A DNA stretch of 64,000 nucleotides from JAAYZB01 sp937958685 (GTDB taxonomy: Bacteria > Bacillota_I > Bacilli_A > Izemoplasmatales > Hujiaoplasmataceae), in the NCBI GenBank assembly GCA_036824265.1, contig DAITAL010000001.1, forward strand, positions 51,838-115,837, read 5' to 3'. The position numbers and the translations under genes are program-made. Shown piece after piece: positions 53,401 through 61,034 of the stretch; the first letter of the stretch is position 1, and each line of letters opens with the position of its first letter. The notes under the pieces are model-generated. The model was not told the origin of the DNA, did not search any database, and was given only the letters and a program-made list of their open reading frames with translations.

Positions 53401-53583
53401 GGCATCATCATTCCGCATGGTGTCGATGAGGTCGACATCGAGATGCGTTTTGTGCCCAAAGGCCTCCTGCACGGCATGCTGGCCTCCGCCGGGGGGACGC
53501 TGGTCTACCTTGGCATCTTCCTCCCGGGATTCATCAAAAAACAACGAACCATCCGGAAACAGCTTAAGGAGATAGAAACATGA
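50476..53583 (+). CDS. YfhO-family membrane protein (GT-C-like glycosyltransferase)
   Basis: A 1035-residue membrane protein of the YfhO family. A basic N-terminus (MRYDPKKERNKKKPQRQ) leads to about 12-13 hydrophobic spans up to about residue 515; an acidic loop after the first span (NNSFYTNFSDDLLQYYT) fits the GT-C catalytic loop. Then come a large extracellular domain (about 520-1000) with a beta-rich part, and a last span near 1005-1025. In Bacillus, YfhO transfers sugar from undecaprenyl-phosphate to lipoteichoic acid with CsbB and GtcA, exactly the next two genes here. An ATG at 50464 is possible; GAGGT fits 50476 better. Confidence 0.9.
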   Translation: MRYDPKKERNKKKPQRQLLREKWSKASTIFKDFIDRQFASKKKTFGFLALFVFTILFGIQILIILINNSFYTNFSDDLLQYYTIIVDFVQQIKDGTLSVFNLNNYLGASYFSDVYYVPLDIFTLITFLLSYVMPTNIAYSSTEFLKILAGVMTFAYYLSLQGMKNRTVFWMGLFYFISGGMVSFMAFPAFLSLAFYLPFALLVIHWSFKGKKWIVPLFSLALVMYNFYLAYMALIFTGIMFIVEYLKRQDFKFWRFILDGAVFLGLLVLGIVMSLGILYPSVLFIIEDTYRYTGTFNPWIIDIFGYELKLFKPDIYIRFLAKMFSEQRPIGFYGFMQDYTKEHTSLYITMTGLSIMSYVYFLRDRISKIYKVLIPLGLVLMFFPLFSYVFSGTLDQPYTRWINLYPMIMVMILAHVFDQHGFEGLKMKWLTIPLVLLLLLDGFLIYYYITKLAELGDFNYKDAITADTWMMGVSAAALLMLLIFGWLKKPQLFKVLFWIEFSLGIAFIYSGPFSIRGKIDAFQNAYDINDFLRESIDDDEFYRVYVDLTRFTIERTNFNRMTSFATNTRIFHSWTDSETDMLAKLLFGSQENQTKEIIDSQAIYLNQFLGYKYLLASSAYQYYFDSDHYELMNANDKYLLFRIVRAEPFQVYESYVTNAEFITHRGRNTKMEIQKALLRTATIDSERYEELLPELNLSKETLTGTSFTRNLAATTVVTTKETVMIGGMSDPTERAFYRFDNEDLKIGFSSGGLYIKGNTDVSNYGEVFIEYADGSKKECFVTPTEKHQVKGEFWSQPVAIYFESENLPANFTVTLRLEMARNQAAYLVYDVSQINYSRDTGVLYFEMSQELEKVSFVDEDGNEYEGFKNYYYFNTKPVTMYVFKTYNMYTKVNDLFNFGLTYVYDDLSDYELLTSQILAADKELRIDRGKLTLSYTRASDSVYDQLVVVPVAYSEEWEFRSPTAYQTISASGGFLGIIIPHGVDEVDIEMRFVPKGLLHGMLASAGGTLVYLGIFLPGFIKKQRTIRKQLKEIET

Positions 53584-54494
53584 AAAACATCACAATCATC
53601 ATTCCTTCCTACAACGAGGAGAAAAACGTCAGGCCCTTCTATGACGAGACGATGAAGCATCTCGAAATTCCGGGATATGCCTTTTCCCTGCTTTATGTCA
53701 ATGACGGCTCAAAGGACGGAACGCTTGCGGAGATCAAGAAACTTCGGGAACACGACCAAAGAGTGAGCTATCTTAGTTTCTCCCGCAATTTCGGCAAGGA
53801 AGCCGCGATGCATGCCGGGATGGAAAAAGCCCGGGGAAGCGATGCGCTTATCATCATCGACTGCGATCTCCAGCAACCGCCCTCGCTCATCCCGGAGATG
53901 ATCAAATATTACGAAGAAGGATACAAGATCGTCTACACGAAAGGCAAAACCCGCAAGGGCGAGCCGAAACTCAGAACATTCTTCGCCAACCGCTTCTACA
54001 AAATCTACAACCGCCACACGGAGATGCCGCTCGACAACGGCGCCAAGGACTTTCAACTGCTTGACCGCCAAGTCGTCGAGGCGTTTCTTGCGATCAAGGA
54101 CAATTACCGTTTTGTCAAAGGCATCTTCTCATGGGTCGGCTATCCGCGCAAATGCATCGAATATGATTTTATCCCCCGGATGCACGGCAAGAGTTCATGG
54201 AGTTTCAAGTCATTGCTAAGGTATGCCTTCAACGGCATGAACCAGTTCTCCACGATCCTGATGTTGCTTCCCATCGCCGTTATCGGCTTTTCCTTCCTCG
54301 CTTTGGCGGCGGATGCGCTTTTGTTCGCCTCAGGCATCTTCACCCTGCCGGAATTCTTGCTGGGACTATTTATTGTTTCACTGATGTTCATCATCGGCTT
54401 CGTCGCCTATGTCCAACTTTACCTAATGTACCAGATGCGCCGGCAGGTGCTGAACCGGCCGATCTATCTGATCCAGGAACAGGCGGAGGAATAG
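53580..54494 (+). CDS. Glycosyltransferase family 2 (CsbB/DPM1-like, membrane-anchored)
   Basis: GT-A fold enzyme of 304 residues with ITIIIPSYNEEKNV, the metal-site IIIDCDLQQPPSLIPEM, and KDFQLLDRQVV, then two C-terminal spans (about 232-255 and 262-286). It matches the group making undecaprenyl-phosphate-linked sugars inside the cell. It overlaps the YfhO gene by ATGA and is followed by GtrA after three bases, so the three make one unit. The sugar is not evident from sequence. Confidence 0.93.
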   Translation: MKNITIIIPSYNEEKNVRPFYDETMKHLEIPGYAFSLLYVNDGSKDGTLAEIKKLREHDQRVSYLSFSRNFGKEAAMHAGMEKARGSDALIIIDCDLQQPPSLIPEMIKYYEEGYKIVYTKGKTRKGEPKLRTFFANRFYKIYNRHTEMPLDNGAKDFQLLDRQVVEAFLAIKDNYRFVKGIFSWVGYPRKCIEYDFIPRMHGKSSWSFKSLLRYAFNGMNQFSTILMLLPIAVIGFSFLALAADALLFASGIFTLPEFLLGLFIVSLMFIIGFVAYVQLYLMYQMRRQVLNRPIYLIQEQAEE

Positions 54495-54497
54495 GAA

Positions 54498-54992
54498 TTG
54501 TTCAAGAAACTGCTCGCTTTCATCGTCAAGCATTTCCTGACGCGGAAATTCATCACTTTCGGCATCATCGGCATCATCAACACCGGCATCCATCTGCTTG
54601 TCTACTGGTTGATGCACAACGCGCTTGCGGCGTCGATCACAAATCCCGCCTGGCTGGCTTTCCTCGCCAACACCGTCGCCTTCATCAGCGCCTCGATCTT
54701 CTCCTATTTCGCCAACGCCATCCTGACATTCAAGCCGGAAAACCGAAACACCCTGCAGTTCTTCACGGTCATTCTTGTCTTTTTGGCACGGCTGATCCTG
54801 AGCAACGGATTGACTGCCGGATTCGACTTCGCGATCGTCAATTGGTTTGGTGTTGATTATCTGGCTCATCCGTGGACCAAAATCATCGCTCCGTTCCTGG
54901 GATCGGTCATCCTGATTCCGATTGCGTATTTCGCATTGGACTTTGTTTTTCGCAAGACCGGGAAAAAAAAGCAGGACAATACCGAGGCTTAA
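54498..54992 (+). CDS. GtrA-family membrane protein (lipid-sugar flippase)
   Basis: A 164-residue protein with four spans (FITFGIIGIINTGIHLLVYWL, then a second after PAWLAFLANTVAFISASIFSYFA, and two more), the typical GtrA pattern. It is thought to flip undecaprenyl-phosphate-sugar across the membrane. It starts with TTG at 54498, 8 bases after GGAGGAATAGG. Partner of the GT2 and YfhO proteins. Confidence 0.92.
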   Translation: MFKKLLAFIVKHFLTRKFITFGIIGIINTGIHLLVYWLMHNALAASITNPAWLAFLANTVAFISASIFSYFANAILTFKPENRNTLQFFTVILVFLARLILSNGLTAGFDFAIVNWFGVDYLAHPWTKIIAPFLGSVILIPIAYFALDFVFRKTGKKKQDNTEA

Positions 54993-55026
54993 TCTTTAAA
55001 TTCTGACGCTTATGCGGTAAAATAAT

Positions 55027-55034
55027 GCTATAAT
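55027..55034 (+). promoter_or_regulatory. Promoter of cdaA (extended -10)
   Basis: TGcTATAAT, 24 bases before the start; -35 not evident. Confidence 0.6.
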
Positions 55035-55057
55035 TACTGAGCAAGGAGGGATGTATT

Positions 55058-55804
55058 GTGGATAATTTCACCTTAGTCGCACTCACCGCCTATCTTTATG
55101 CGATCTTCCTTTTGTCGCTACGCTCGAAAATCAGCCACAAGGCGATCCGTCCCGCGAAAATCATCTTCCTGGCTCTCTTTGTCTTCTTGCTGGTCGTGTT
55201 TTTGCTGGAAACCGGCACGGGAATCGTCTTGGCGACACGGGTGATGGTTATCATCCCCGTTCCCTATATGCTCGTGATGATCTATCTCAACGAAATCAAA
55301 GCCTTCATGAAGCGATTGGGTATCCTCAAAGCCAAGGGTCATCGGTTCACCAAGACCGACAATGATTTGGCGGACAAATTGCTGGAGACCGTCGATTTTC
55401 TGCAAAACCGGAAAATCGGCGCTCTGATCACGATCGAGCGAAGCATCAACCTCTCCGCTTTCATCAGCAAGGCGATGATGATCAACGCGCCGGTGTCGAG
55501 CGAACTGCTCGCCTCGATCTTCATTCCGACGACGCCCTTGCATGATGGCGCCGTCATCATCAGGGACAATGCGATCCTTTGTGCGAAAGCCTATTATCCC
55601 TCCACCGAAAGGACCGATCTGCCGTTGCACTTTGGAACAAGACACCGGGCGGCCATCGGCATCAGCGAACAAAGCGACTCGCTCACGATTGTCGTTTCGG
55701 AGGAAACCGGCTATGTCAGCGTCGCGATCAACCGGCAGTTGGACTACAACGTCAGCAAAGAAACCCTGAATCTCTATTTTGAAAAATACCTGAAACTCAA
55801 GTAA
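55058..55804 (+). CDS. cdaA: Membrane-anchored diadenylate cyclase (c-di-AMP synthase, CdaA type)
   Basis: Makes c-di-AMP from ATP, controlling potassium and osmotic balance. Three N-terminal spans (about 6-22, 33-51, 58-77) are followed by the DAC domain with LHDGAVII (DGA at 163-165) and GTRHRAAIG (RHR at 195-197), then VVSEETGYVS. It starts at GTG 55058 with AAGGAGGG upstream. The usual partners cdaR and glmM do not follow; a terminator ends the gene after one cistron. 248 residues. Confidence 0.95.
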   Translation: MDNFTLVALTAYLYAIFLLSLRSKISHKAIRPAKIIFLALFVFLLVVFLLETGTGIVLATRVMVIIPVPYMLVMIYLNEIKAFMKRLGILKAKGHRFTKTDNDLADKLLETVDFLQNRKIGALITIERSINLSAFISKAMMINAPVSSELLASIFIPTTPLHDGAVIIRDNAILCAKAYYPSTERTDLPLHFGTRHRAAIGISEQSDSLTIVVSEETGYVSVAINRQLDYNVSKETLNLYFEKYLKLK

Positions 55805-55824
55805 AGCGCCGCGGCGCTTTTTTC
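55804..55824 (+). terminator. Terminator after cdaA
   Basis: AGCGCC-GC-GGCGCT followed by TTTTTC. Confidence 0.85.
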
Positions 55825-55856
55825 TATTTCCAAACGTGGTATTTTTCTGCCCCCTG

Positions 55857-55865
55857 TGGTATAAT
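55857..55865 (+). promoter_or_regulatory. Promoter of the oxidoreductase fusion gene
   Basis: TGgTATAAT extended -10, about 30 bases before the start; no good -35. Confidence 0.65.
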
Positions 55866-55893
55866 TTGAGAAGACGGAAAAGAATGACGGGAG

Positions 55894-58251
55894 GTGGGCG
55901 CAATCGAAAAATATGACGTTTTGATCATTGGCAGCGATCTCATTTCCTTGGCGACCGCCCTGTTTTTGGCCCGCAAGATGCGTGGTGTTTCGGTCCTGGT
56001 CGACGAGAAAGCCGACACGATCGCAAGCGAAGCGGTGGCGATCACCGATCCGGAGAACAACAAATACCTGTTCGAATACAACCGCGACGGGTATCTCTGC
56101 GGTCTGAACCCCAATGGCTTGGTCTACAAGTATCTCAGGGCGCTCGGGCTGGAAAACGAGATCAAGGGAGAACTCATCACTCAGGAATATGTGATCAAAA
56201 GCGACCTGTTGATGCGCAAGCGCGAAAACCACTTTGAGAAATTCAAAGTCTATCTTGTGCGCTATTATCCGAAACAAAGGGATGCCATCCACAGGTTCTT
56301 TCGCGACTTGGAACGGCACTATGAAAACTATCTGCACCAACAGGAGAACATGCTGGTTAGCCGGGAATACACACTGACATCATTGATGATCGAATGGGGC
56401 GACTATCCACTCAGGGACCTCTTGGAAAAGTACTTCTCCGATTCCGAGATCGCCGGCGAGTTTTTGCTCAACCACCAGATCAATGGCATCGATCCCGAAA
56501 CCGTCAGCAGTTACCACTTCTTCTCACAGTTGTTTTTTGAACTGAAGGAGGGAATGTATCGCCTTAGGATCGACAATGCCCGGATCCGGGAGTTGTTGAT
56601 CGAAAAACTCAACATCGTCAATCCAAAGATCGTCCAGAAACGCCGGATCAAGGAATTTGTCTATGATGAATCCGGAAAGATCACCCATGTCGTCGATTAT
56701 ACGAACAAGAAGATCTTTGCCAAGCACTTCGTCGTCAAGAACAAACCCGACCTGTTTTTGAAGGCCCACTTCCCGAGTTTCATCGAAGACATCGAGCGAA
56801 TCGAAGCCTATTTTCCCAATATCAACAGCAAACTGCGCAAGAACACGCTGTATTTGGTGCTTAACCAAAAACCGCAATCGCTGGGAATCATCGAGATGAC
56901 TTATCATTTTGAGAACGCCACGATTGGCGGCGCTCAAGCCTTGAGTCTTTTCAATTACAGTCTTTATGACCCGCGAGCCTGTCCGGCGAAAAACGGGATG
57001 CTATGTCTCGACTACGCCTATCATGAGGAGCAGCCCGTCGCCCAGGACGCGCTGCTCGGAAAACTGTATGAAGCCTTTCCCAAACTAAAGAAGACCATCA
57101 TTGCCATCAAAGAGGGAGAAGCGCGTCCGCTTCTAAGCAACATCAGCCGCGAAGACATGCGCAAAGGCTTGTCAATCAACAAGCAGATCGAGATCGAAGC
57201 CGGCGAACACTTGCGCGTCTTCGACAACCTGCACCTTGTCGGCTCCTGGCTTCGCCCGGAGGCCGGGCTTTTCGGCAGTCTCCACAGCGGCATCTTCCTG
57301 GGGGACCAGATCGAGGAGATCCTTTACTTCGGCGACGACGACGACACTTTCTATTATCTGACAAACGACGAGATCATGATGATGATCCGCCACAACTACG
57401 GCAGCAAGCCGCTCGGGAAGACGGAGACCCACATCAATTTCCACATCGGCAAGGTCGACTATTTCGTCAGGACCAAGGCCAAGAACATCACGATCCATCA
57501 TGGGGAGTACGCCAATCCCGATCTGTCGATCTACACCACCAACGACAAATTGTCGAACCTTCTCCTGAAAAAAGTCACGTTCGACGAAGTGCTCCAAGGC
57601 GGCGGGTTCCGCTATACCGGCAACACCGACTTGCTCTATGACGTCATTTCCGCCTTTGAGCTCGATGATTACCAGGAACAGGAACCAAGATTCCAACCGC
57701 GGACGCCAATCAAGAATCTGGGATCGAAATTCCTGTTCGCCTATCTGATCGTCTTTGGCGCGGTCTCGCTGCTCCACAACTTCATCAACCTCATCTGGCT
57801 GACCCCCTTCGCGCTCGGCGCGGCACTCGGGCTCGGCTATTTGCGATTGCGGATCTTCCGGACGCTCTCCTGGTTCGAATATGCCTGGGCGGTCATCTAC
57901 CTGGCCATGACCATGATGGCGATCTTCTGGCCGGCTTTCAACACCTGGAGAAACGACGATGCGCTCCTGGGACTAATGGGCGGCGGCTTCTTCATCACCT
58001 GGTTGATCAACAGACCGATCGTCCATGATTTCCGCAAATACGACTTCCGGCAGGATTATGCCGAAACGAAACTGTTCAAAGTCATCAGCAACGGACTCAA
58101 CTTCGTTTGGGCGCTGTTCTTTCTCGGGATCCTGGCGGGCGCCTATGTGTCCGGGGAAAGATACGTGAGCGTTTGGTACAACCTCGTCTTCCTGGGCATC
58201 TTCCTAACCTATTTCTACCCCCTGATCTACGTCAGGACCAACATCAAGTGA
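55894..58251 (+). CDS. Three-part fusion: phytoene-desaturase-like flavoprotein, SCP2-like lipid-binding domain and six-span membrane domain
   Basis: Not a named gene that I recognise. Residues 1 to about 480 resemble CrtI/NAD(P)-FAD oxidoreductases, with a C-terminal flavin-binding stretch VGSWLRPEAGLFGSLHSG (449-466). The N-terminal glycine loop is degraded: IIGSDLIS (11-18) where GxGxxG is expected. Residues about 488-590 look like an SCP2 sterol-carrier fold (LSIYTTNDKLSNLLLKKVTF, then GGGFRYTGN). Residues about 612-780 have six hydrophobic spans. The GTG at 55894 is the only standard start but sits on the ribosome site GGGAGGTG; ATC 55903 would have ideal spacing. A role in prenyl-lipid or membrane-lipid chemistry is inferred only. 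Confidence 0.85.
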   Translation: MGAIEKYDVLIIGSDLISLATALFLARKMRGVSVLVDEKADTIASEAVAITDPENNKYLFEYNRDGYLCGLNPNGLVYKYLRALGLENEIKGELITQEYVIKSDLLMRKRENHFEKFKVYLVRYYPKQRDAIHRFFRDLERHYENYLHQQENMLVSREYTLTSLMIEWGDYPLRDLLEKYFSDSEIAGEFLLNHQINGIDPETVSSYHFFSQLFFELKEGMYRLRIDNARIRELLIEKLNIVNPKIVQKRRIKEFVYDESGKITHVVDYTNKKIFAKHFVVKNKPDLFLKAHFPSFIEDIERIEAYFPNINSKLRKNTLYLVLNQKPQSLGIIEMTYHFENATIGGAQALSLFNYSLYDPRACPAKNGMLCLDYAYHEEQPVAQDALLGKLYEAFPKLKKTIIAIKEGEARPLLSNISREDMRKGLSINKQIEIEAGEHLRVFDNLHLVGSWLRPEAGLFGSLHSGIFLGDQIEEILYFGDDDDTFYYLTNDEIMMMIRHNYGSKPLGKTETHINFHIGKVDYFVRTKAKNITIHHGEYANPDLSIYTTNDKLSNLLLKKVTFDEVLQGGGFRYTGNTDLLYDVISAFELDDYQEQEPRFQPRTPIKNLGSKFLFAYLIVFGAVSLLHNFINLIWLTPFALGAALGLGYLRLRIFRTLSWFEYAWAVIYLAMTMMAIFWPAFNTWRNDDALLGLMGGGFFITWLINRPIVHDFRKYDFRQDYAETKLFKVISNGLNFVWALFFLGILAGAYVSGERYVSVWYNLVFLGIFLTYFYPLIYVRTNIK

Positions 58252-58276
58252 GATTTTTCGGAAAGGAGTCAGTGCG

Positions 58277-59449
58277 ATGATCGACCTGTTGATCTATCTC
58301 AGTCTGGGCACGATGGCCTTGCTGTTTACCGTGAGCAGTCTCATCTACAAGAAGTTTCTTCTCTGGAAACCGATCATTTTCATGCTCCTGGGCGCAATCT
58401 ACCTGATCATCCGCTTTTTCCCGGGATTGATCACATTCATCGCCATCGACGCGGCGAAAGAATACTACCTTTACGGACTCTACGCCGCGACCATCCTGTT
58501 CGCCGTCACCTTCAAACGCAAGCTCAAGATCACCCAAAACCTGACCGATTATGATTTTTTCGAACTCGAAAAGGAGCTCGAGGATTTGAAATCGACATCC
58601 GATCTGCTCAGGCTGCGCTACATTTCCACGATCGGCCTCGTCAAGGAAGCACTGCTCTTCTACAACGAGGATCTGAACGGCTTGTTCGTCACCGACCAGT
58701 ATCTGGAGTTCACCAAGACCGGCAAACATGAATATTCGCTGGAAGAATTCGTCGAGACGATCCACGAGGATGATCAAACGGCCTATTTGGGCGCCATCAG
58801 GAAGGCCAGCAAGAAAAACCCGAATTATGAGTTGAAATACCGCATCAAAGCCGGTCAGGGGCATTTGTGGATCGAGGAGCGCGGCCGCGTCTTCGAGTTT
58901 GACAAGAAACTGCACCTGATCGCCGCCGTTCGGCCGATCGATATCAAACTCTTTCCGGAAACCCTGATCCACGAGATCGATTCCCTGCCCACGGAACAAA
59001 ACCTGGTCTCGTATCTGAACCAGGCGATGAAGGAAACCGAGCCGTTCTATCTGATCATGATCCAGTTGACGAACATCCCCGACATCAACAACCGCTTCGG
59101 CAGGGATGTCGGCAACCTGATGATCGCGGAATACATCAAAAAGATGCGATTCCACTTCGCAAAGGACGTCAACAGCGTTTTCCGGATCACCGGGATCCAG
59201 TTTGCGCTGATCATCAAGGAGCAACGGAAATATGACGTGCTCTACCGCGCCCTGCAAAGCGGCGGCGACCTCGTCAACCTCATGCTCAACATCGGCGGTA
59301 TCCAACAGGTGGTCTATCCGAACCTCGGCATCGTCAGGCATGAGCCATGGTCGGCCTATACGATCTCGGAGTTGCTCAGTCTTGCCAACAAGACCCTGAA
59401 CGAAGCGATCCGCAACCAGAAAAAAAACTATTCGATCTATGGCGAGTGA
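58277..59449 (+). CDS. Membrane protein with PAS-like and degenerate GGDEF domains
   Basis: A 390-residue protein 25 bases after the fusion gene (AAAGGAG ribosome site). Three spans (about 3-24, 31-50, 62-80), a coiled linker (90-115), a PAS-like region (about 115-222, with HLWIEERGRVFEFD), then a GGDEF-like fold (about 232-385): FYLIMIQLTNIPDINNRFGRD matches the usual first strand and helix, but the metal Asp is Gln263 and the signature is TGIQF (305-309) instead of GGDEF. It should lack diguanylate cyclase activity and may bind a nucleotide or act as a sensor scaffold. Confidence 0.83.
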   Translation: MIDLLIYLSLGTMALLFTVSSLIYKKFLLWKPIIFMLLGAIYLIIRFFPGLITFIAIDAAKEYYLYGLYAATILFAVTFKRKLKITQNLTDYDFFELEKELEDLKSTSDLLRLRYISTIGLVKEALLFYNEDLNGLFVTDQYLEFTKTGKHEYSLEEFVETIHEDDQTAYLGAIRKASKKNPNYELKYRIKAGQGHLWIEERGRVFEFDKKLHLIAAVRPIDIKLFPETLIHEIDSLPTEQNLVSYLNQAMKETEPFYLIMIQLTNIPDINNRFGRDVGNLMIAEYIKKMRFHFAKDVNSVFRITGIQFALIIKEQRKYDVLYRALQSGGDLVNLMLNIGGIQQVVYPNLGIVRHEPWSAYTISELLSLANKTLNEAIRNQKKNYSIYGE

Positions 59450-59461
59450 GGCGATGGCAGG

Positions 59462-60139
59462 ATGCGAGCCGAAGACCATAAGATGATCGCCTACCAAGCT
59501 TTGATCGTCGCCGCGGGTGCCGGCACCAGAAGCGGCCTCGACCACAACAAGAACCTGCATCCGCTGAAAGGCAGGCCGCTTCTGCTCTACAGTGTCGAAA
59601 CTTTTCTCAAGGACACAGACTGCCAGGGCGTCATCGTCGTCTGTCCCGAAACGGAAACGAAAGCATTCGCCGAGGCGTTGGAGGGAAAAAGCATTCTCAT
59701 CCCCGGCGGCAGTACGCGGCAACAAAGCGTGAGGCTCGGGCTGGCGGCGGTGACGACAAAATACGTGTTCATCCATGACGGATCGCGCCCGAATCTCAAA
59801 AGCGAAGCCATCATGAGACTCAAGCGGGAACTTCGCAAGCATGACGCGTTGACGCTTGCGATCCCCGTCAAGGACACGCTCAAGACGGTCAGCATGAATA
59901 TGGTCACCGGCGATGTTCCCAGAGACACCACCGTCATGATCCAGACGCCCCAGGCGTTTCGAAGCGACAAGATCAAACTCGCCCATGAGTTGGCGGCCAG
60001 ACAGGAACACGAGTTTTCCGACGACTCATCGCTGATCCAGCATGAACTGAGGGAAACCGTCAGGATCGTTCCCGGCGACGACGATAACATCAAAGCCACG
60101 ACCAAGGCTGATTTCACGATATTGGAGGCATTGTTATGA
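59462..60139 (+). CDS. ispD: 2-C-methyl-D-erythritol 4-phosphate cytidylyltransferase
   Basis: Transfers CMP from CTP to MEP. Signatures: ALIVAAGAGTRSGLDHNKNLHPL (glycine-rich CTP loop with Arg and Lys), PGGSTRQQSVRLGL, FIHDGSRPNL, IPVKDTLK, and TPQAFR. I keep the ATG at 59462 (TGAGG upstream); MIAYQALIVAAG at 59483 is an alternative. It ends in an ATGA overlap with ispF. 225 residues. Confidence 0.95.
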   Translation: MRAEDHKMIAYQALIVAAGAGTRSGLDHNKNLHPLKGRPLLLYSVETFLKDTDCQGVIVVCPETETKAFAEALEGKSILIPGGSTRQQSVRLGLAAVTTKYVFIHDGSRPNLKSEAIMRLKRELRKHDALTLAIPVKDTLKTVSMNMVTGDVPRDTTVMIQTPQAFRSDKIKLAHELAARQEHEFSDDSSLIQHELRETVRIVPGDDDNIKATTKADFTILEALL

Positions 60140-60627
60140 TCAGAATCGGTTTTTCCAAAGACATCCACCCATTGGTGGCGGGGCGGCCCTTCGTTTTGGG
60201 CGGCATCGTCATCGACCACCCCAAGGGTCCGATCGGCCACTCGGATGCCGACTGCCTGTTGCACGCCATCGCCGAAGCGATTTTGGGCGCCTTGGCGCTG
60301 GGCGACCTCGGCAAGTTTTTTCCCGACGACAATCCCCAGTACCGCAACTACGACTCGTCGCTGATCTTGCGGGAAGTCTTCAATTATGTCAAGGGCAAGG
60401 GCTATGAGATCCAAAACCTTGATTGCATGGTTTCCCTCGAGAAGCCGAAGCTAAGGCCTTATATCGACAGGATGCGGGAAAGGATCGCCGAAATCCTCGA
60501 AACCGACATCAGCAAAGTCTCGATCAAGGCGACGACCTTTGAAGGCTTGGGCATCGTCGGCGAGGAGAAGGCGATCATCTGCGAAGCGGTCGTGCTGCTC
60601 GAAAACGACATGCTGCTGATGCTTTGA
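60136..60627 (+). CDS. ispF: 2-C-methyl-D-erythritol 2,4-cyclodiphosphate synthase
   Basis: Cyclises CDP-ME-2-phosphate. Metal ligands are in IGFSKDIHPL (Asp and His; the usual GYDvH reads SKDIH) and HSDADCLLHAIAEAILGAL; the C-terminal KATTFEGLGIVGEEKAI is the family signature. 163 residues. With ispE at 2-3 kb, three consecutive MEP-pathway steps lie in this window. Confidence 0.97.
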   Translation: MIRIGFSKDIHPLVAGRPFVLGGIVIDHPKGPIGHSDADCLLHAIAEAILGALALGDLGKFFPDDNPQYRNYDSSLILREVFNYVKGKGYEIQNLDCMVSLEKPKLRPYIDRMRERIAEILETDISKVSIKATTFEGLGIVGEEKAIICEAVVLLENDMLLML

Positions 60628-60648
60628 GGCCGCAAGGCCTTTTTTTTC
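60627..60648 (+). terminator. Terminator after ispF
   Basis: AGGCC-GCAA-GGCCT followed by seven Ts. Confidence 0.88.
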
Positions 60649-60693
60649 GCCAATGATCCCATAAGTGATTTTGCTTTATATTTCCGCTGGTTG

Positions 60694-60702
60694 TGATACA
60701 AT
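60694..60702 (+). promoter_or_regulatory. Promoter of yutD operon (extended -10)
   Basis: TGaTACAAT (60695-60702); TTTATA at a 16-base spacing may be the -35. Confidence 0.6.
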
Positions 60703-60729
60703 ATTATATGCAAAGGGGGTTTGCCGCCA

Positions 60730-61023
60730 ATGATAGAAACCATCGATACCGCCCACGGGGAATTCGAACTGATCAAGAACCATCGCAACGCCTTCGTGCT
60801 TGACGACTTCAACAAGCGCTACACGGATGTGTTCGATATCTATCCATATCTGGTCGGCGATTATTCGGCCGGGCTGCTCCGACTCAAGGGCTTCACCAAG
60901 GATAACGGAGCGAACAACTACAAATTCATTCCCGACTACCTGTCCGAATCCTGTCCGATGAATTGCGCCTATTTCATCTTGAAGAATCCCCATTGCAATC
61001 CGAAGAAAAAACGCGAAGAATAA
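60730..61023 (+). CDS. yutD: YutD family protein
   Basis: A 97-residue protein of the YutD (DUF1027) family: FELIKNHRNAFVLDDFNKRY, then DIYPYLVGDYSAGLLRLKGF and DYLSESCPMNCAYFILKNP, with paired Cys. The function is unknown in Bacillus too. I use ATG 60730, ten bases after GGGGG; the upstream TTG sits on the ribosome site. First gene of yutD-nfu-pgpA. Confidence 0.9.
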   Translation: MIETIDTAHGEFELIKNHRNAFVLDDFNKRYTDVFDIYPYLVGDYSAGLLRLKGFTKDNGANNYKFIPDYLSESCPMNCAYFILKNPHCNPKKKREE

Positions 61024-61034
61024 GAAGTGAGACC

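Noticed and set aside
58244..60010. 588-codon minus-strand frame
   Set aside because: Opposite the PAS-GGDEF gene and ispD; no ribosome site, low-complexity Asp/Val/Gln-rich translation.
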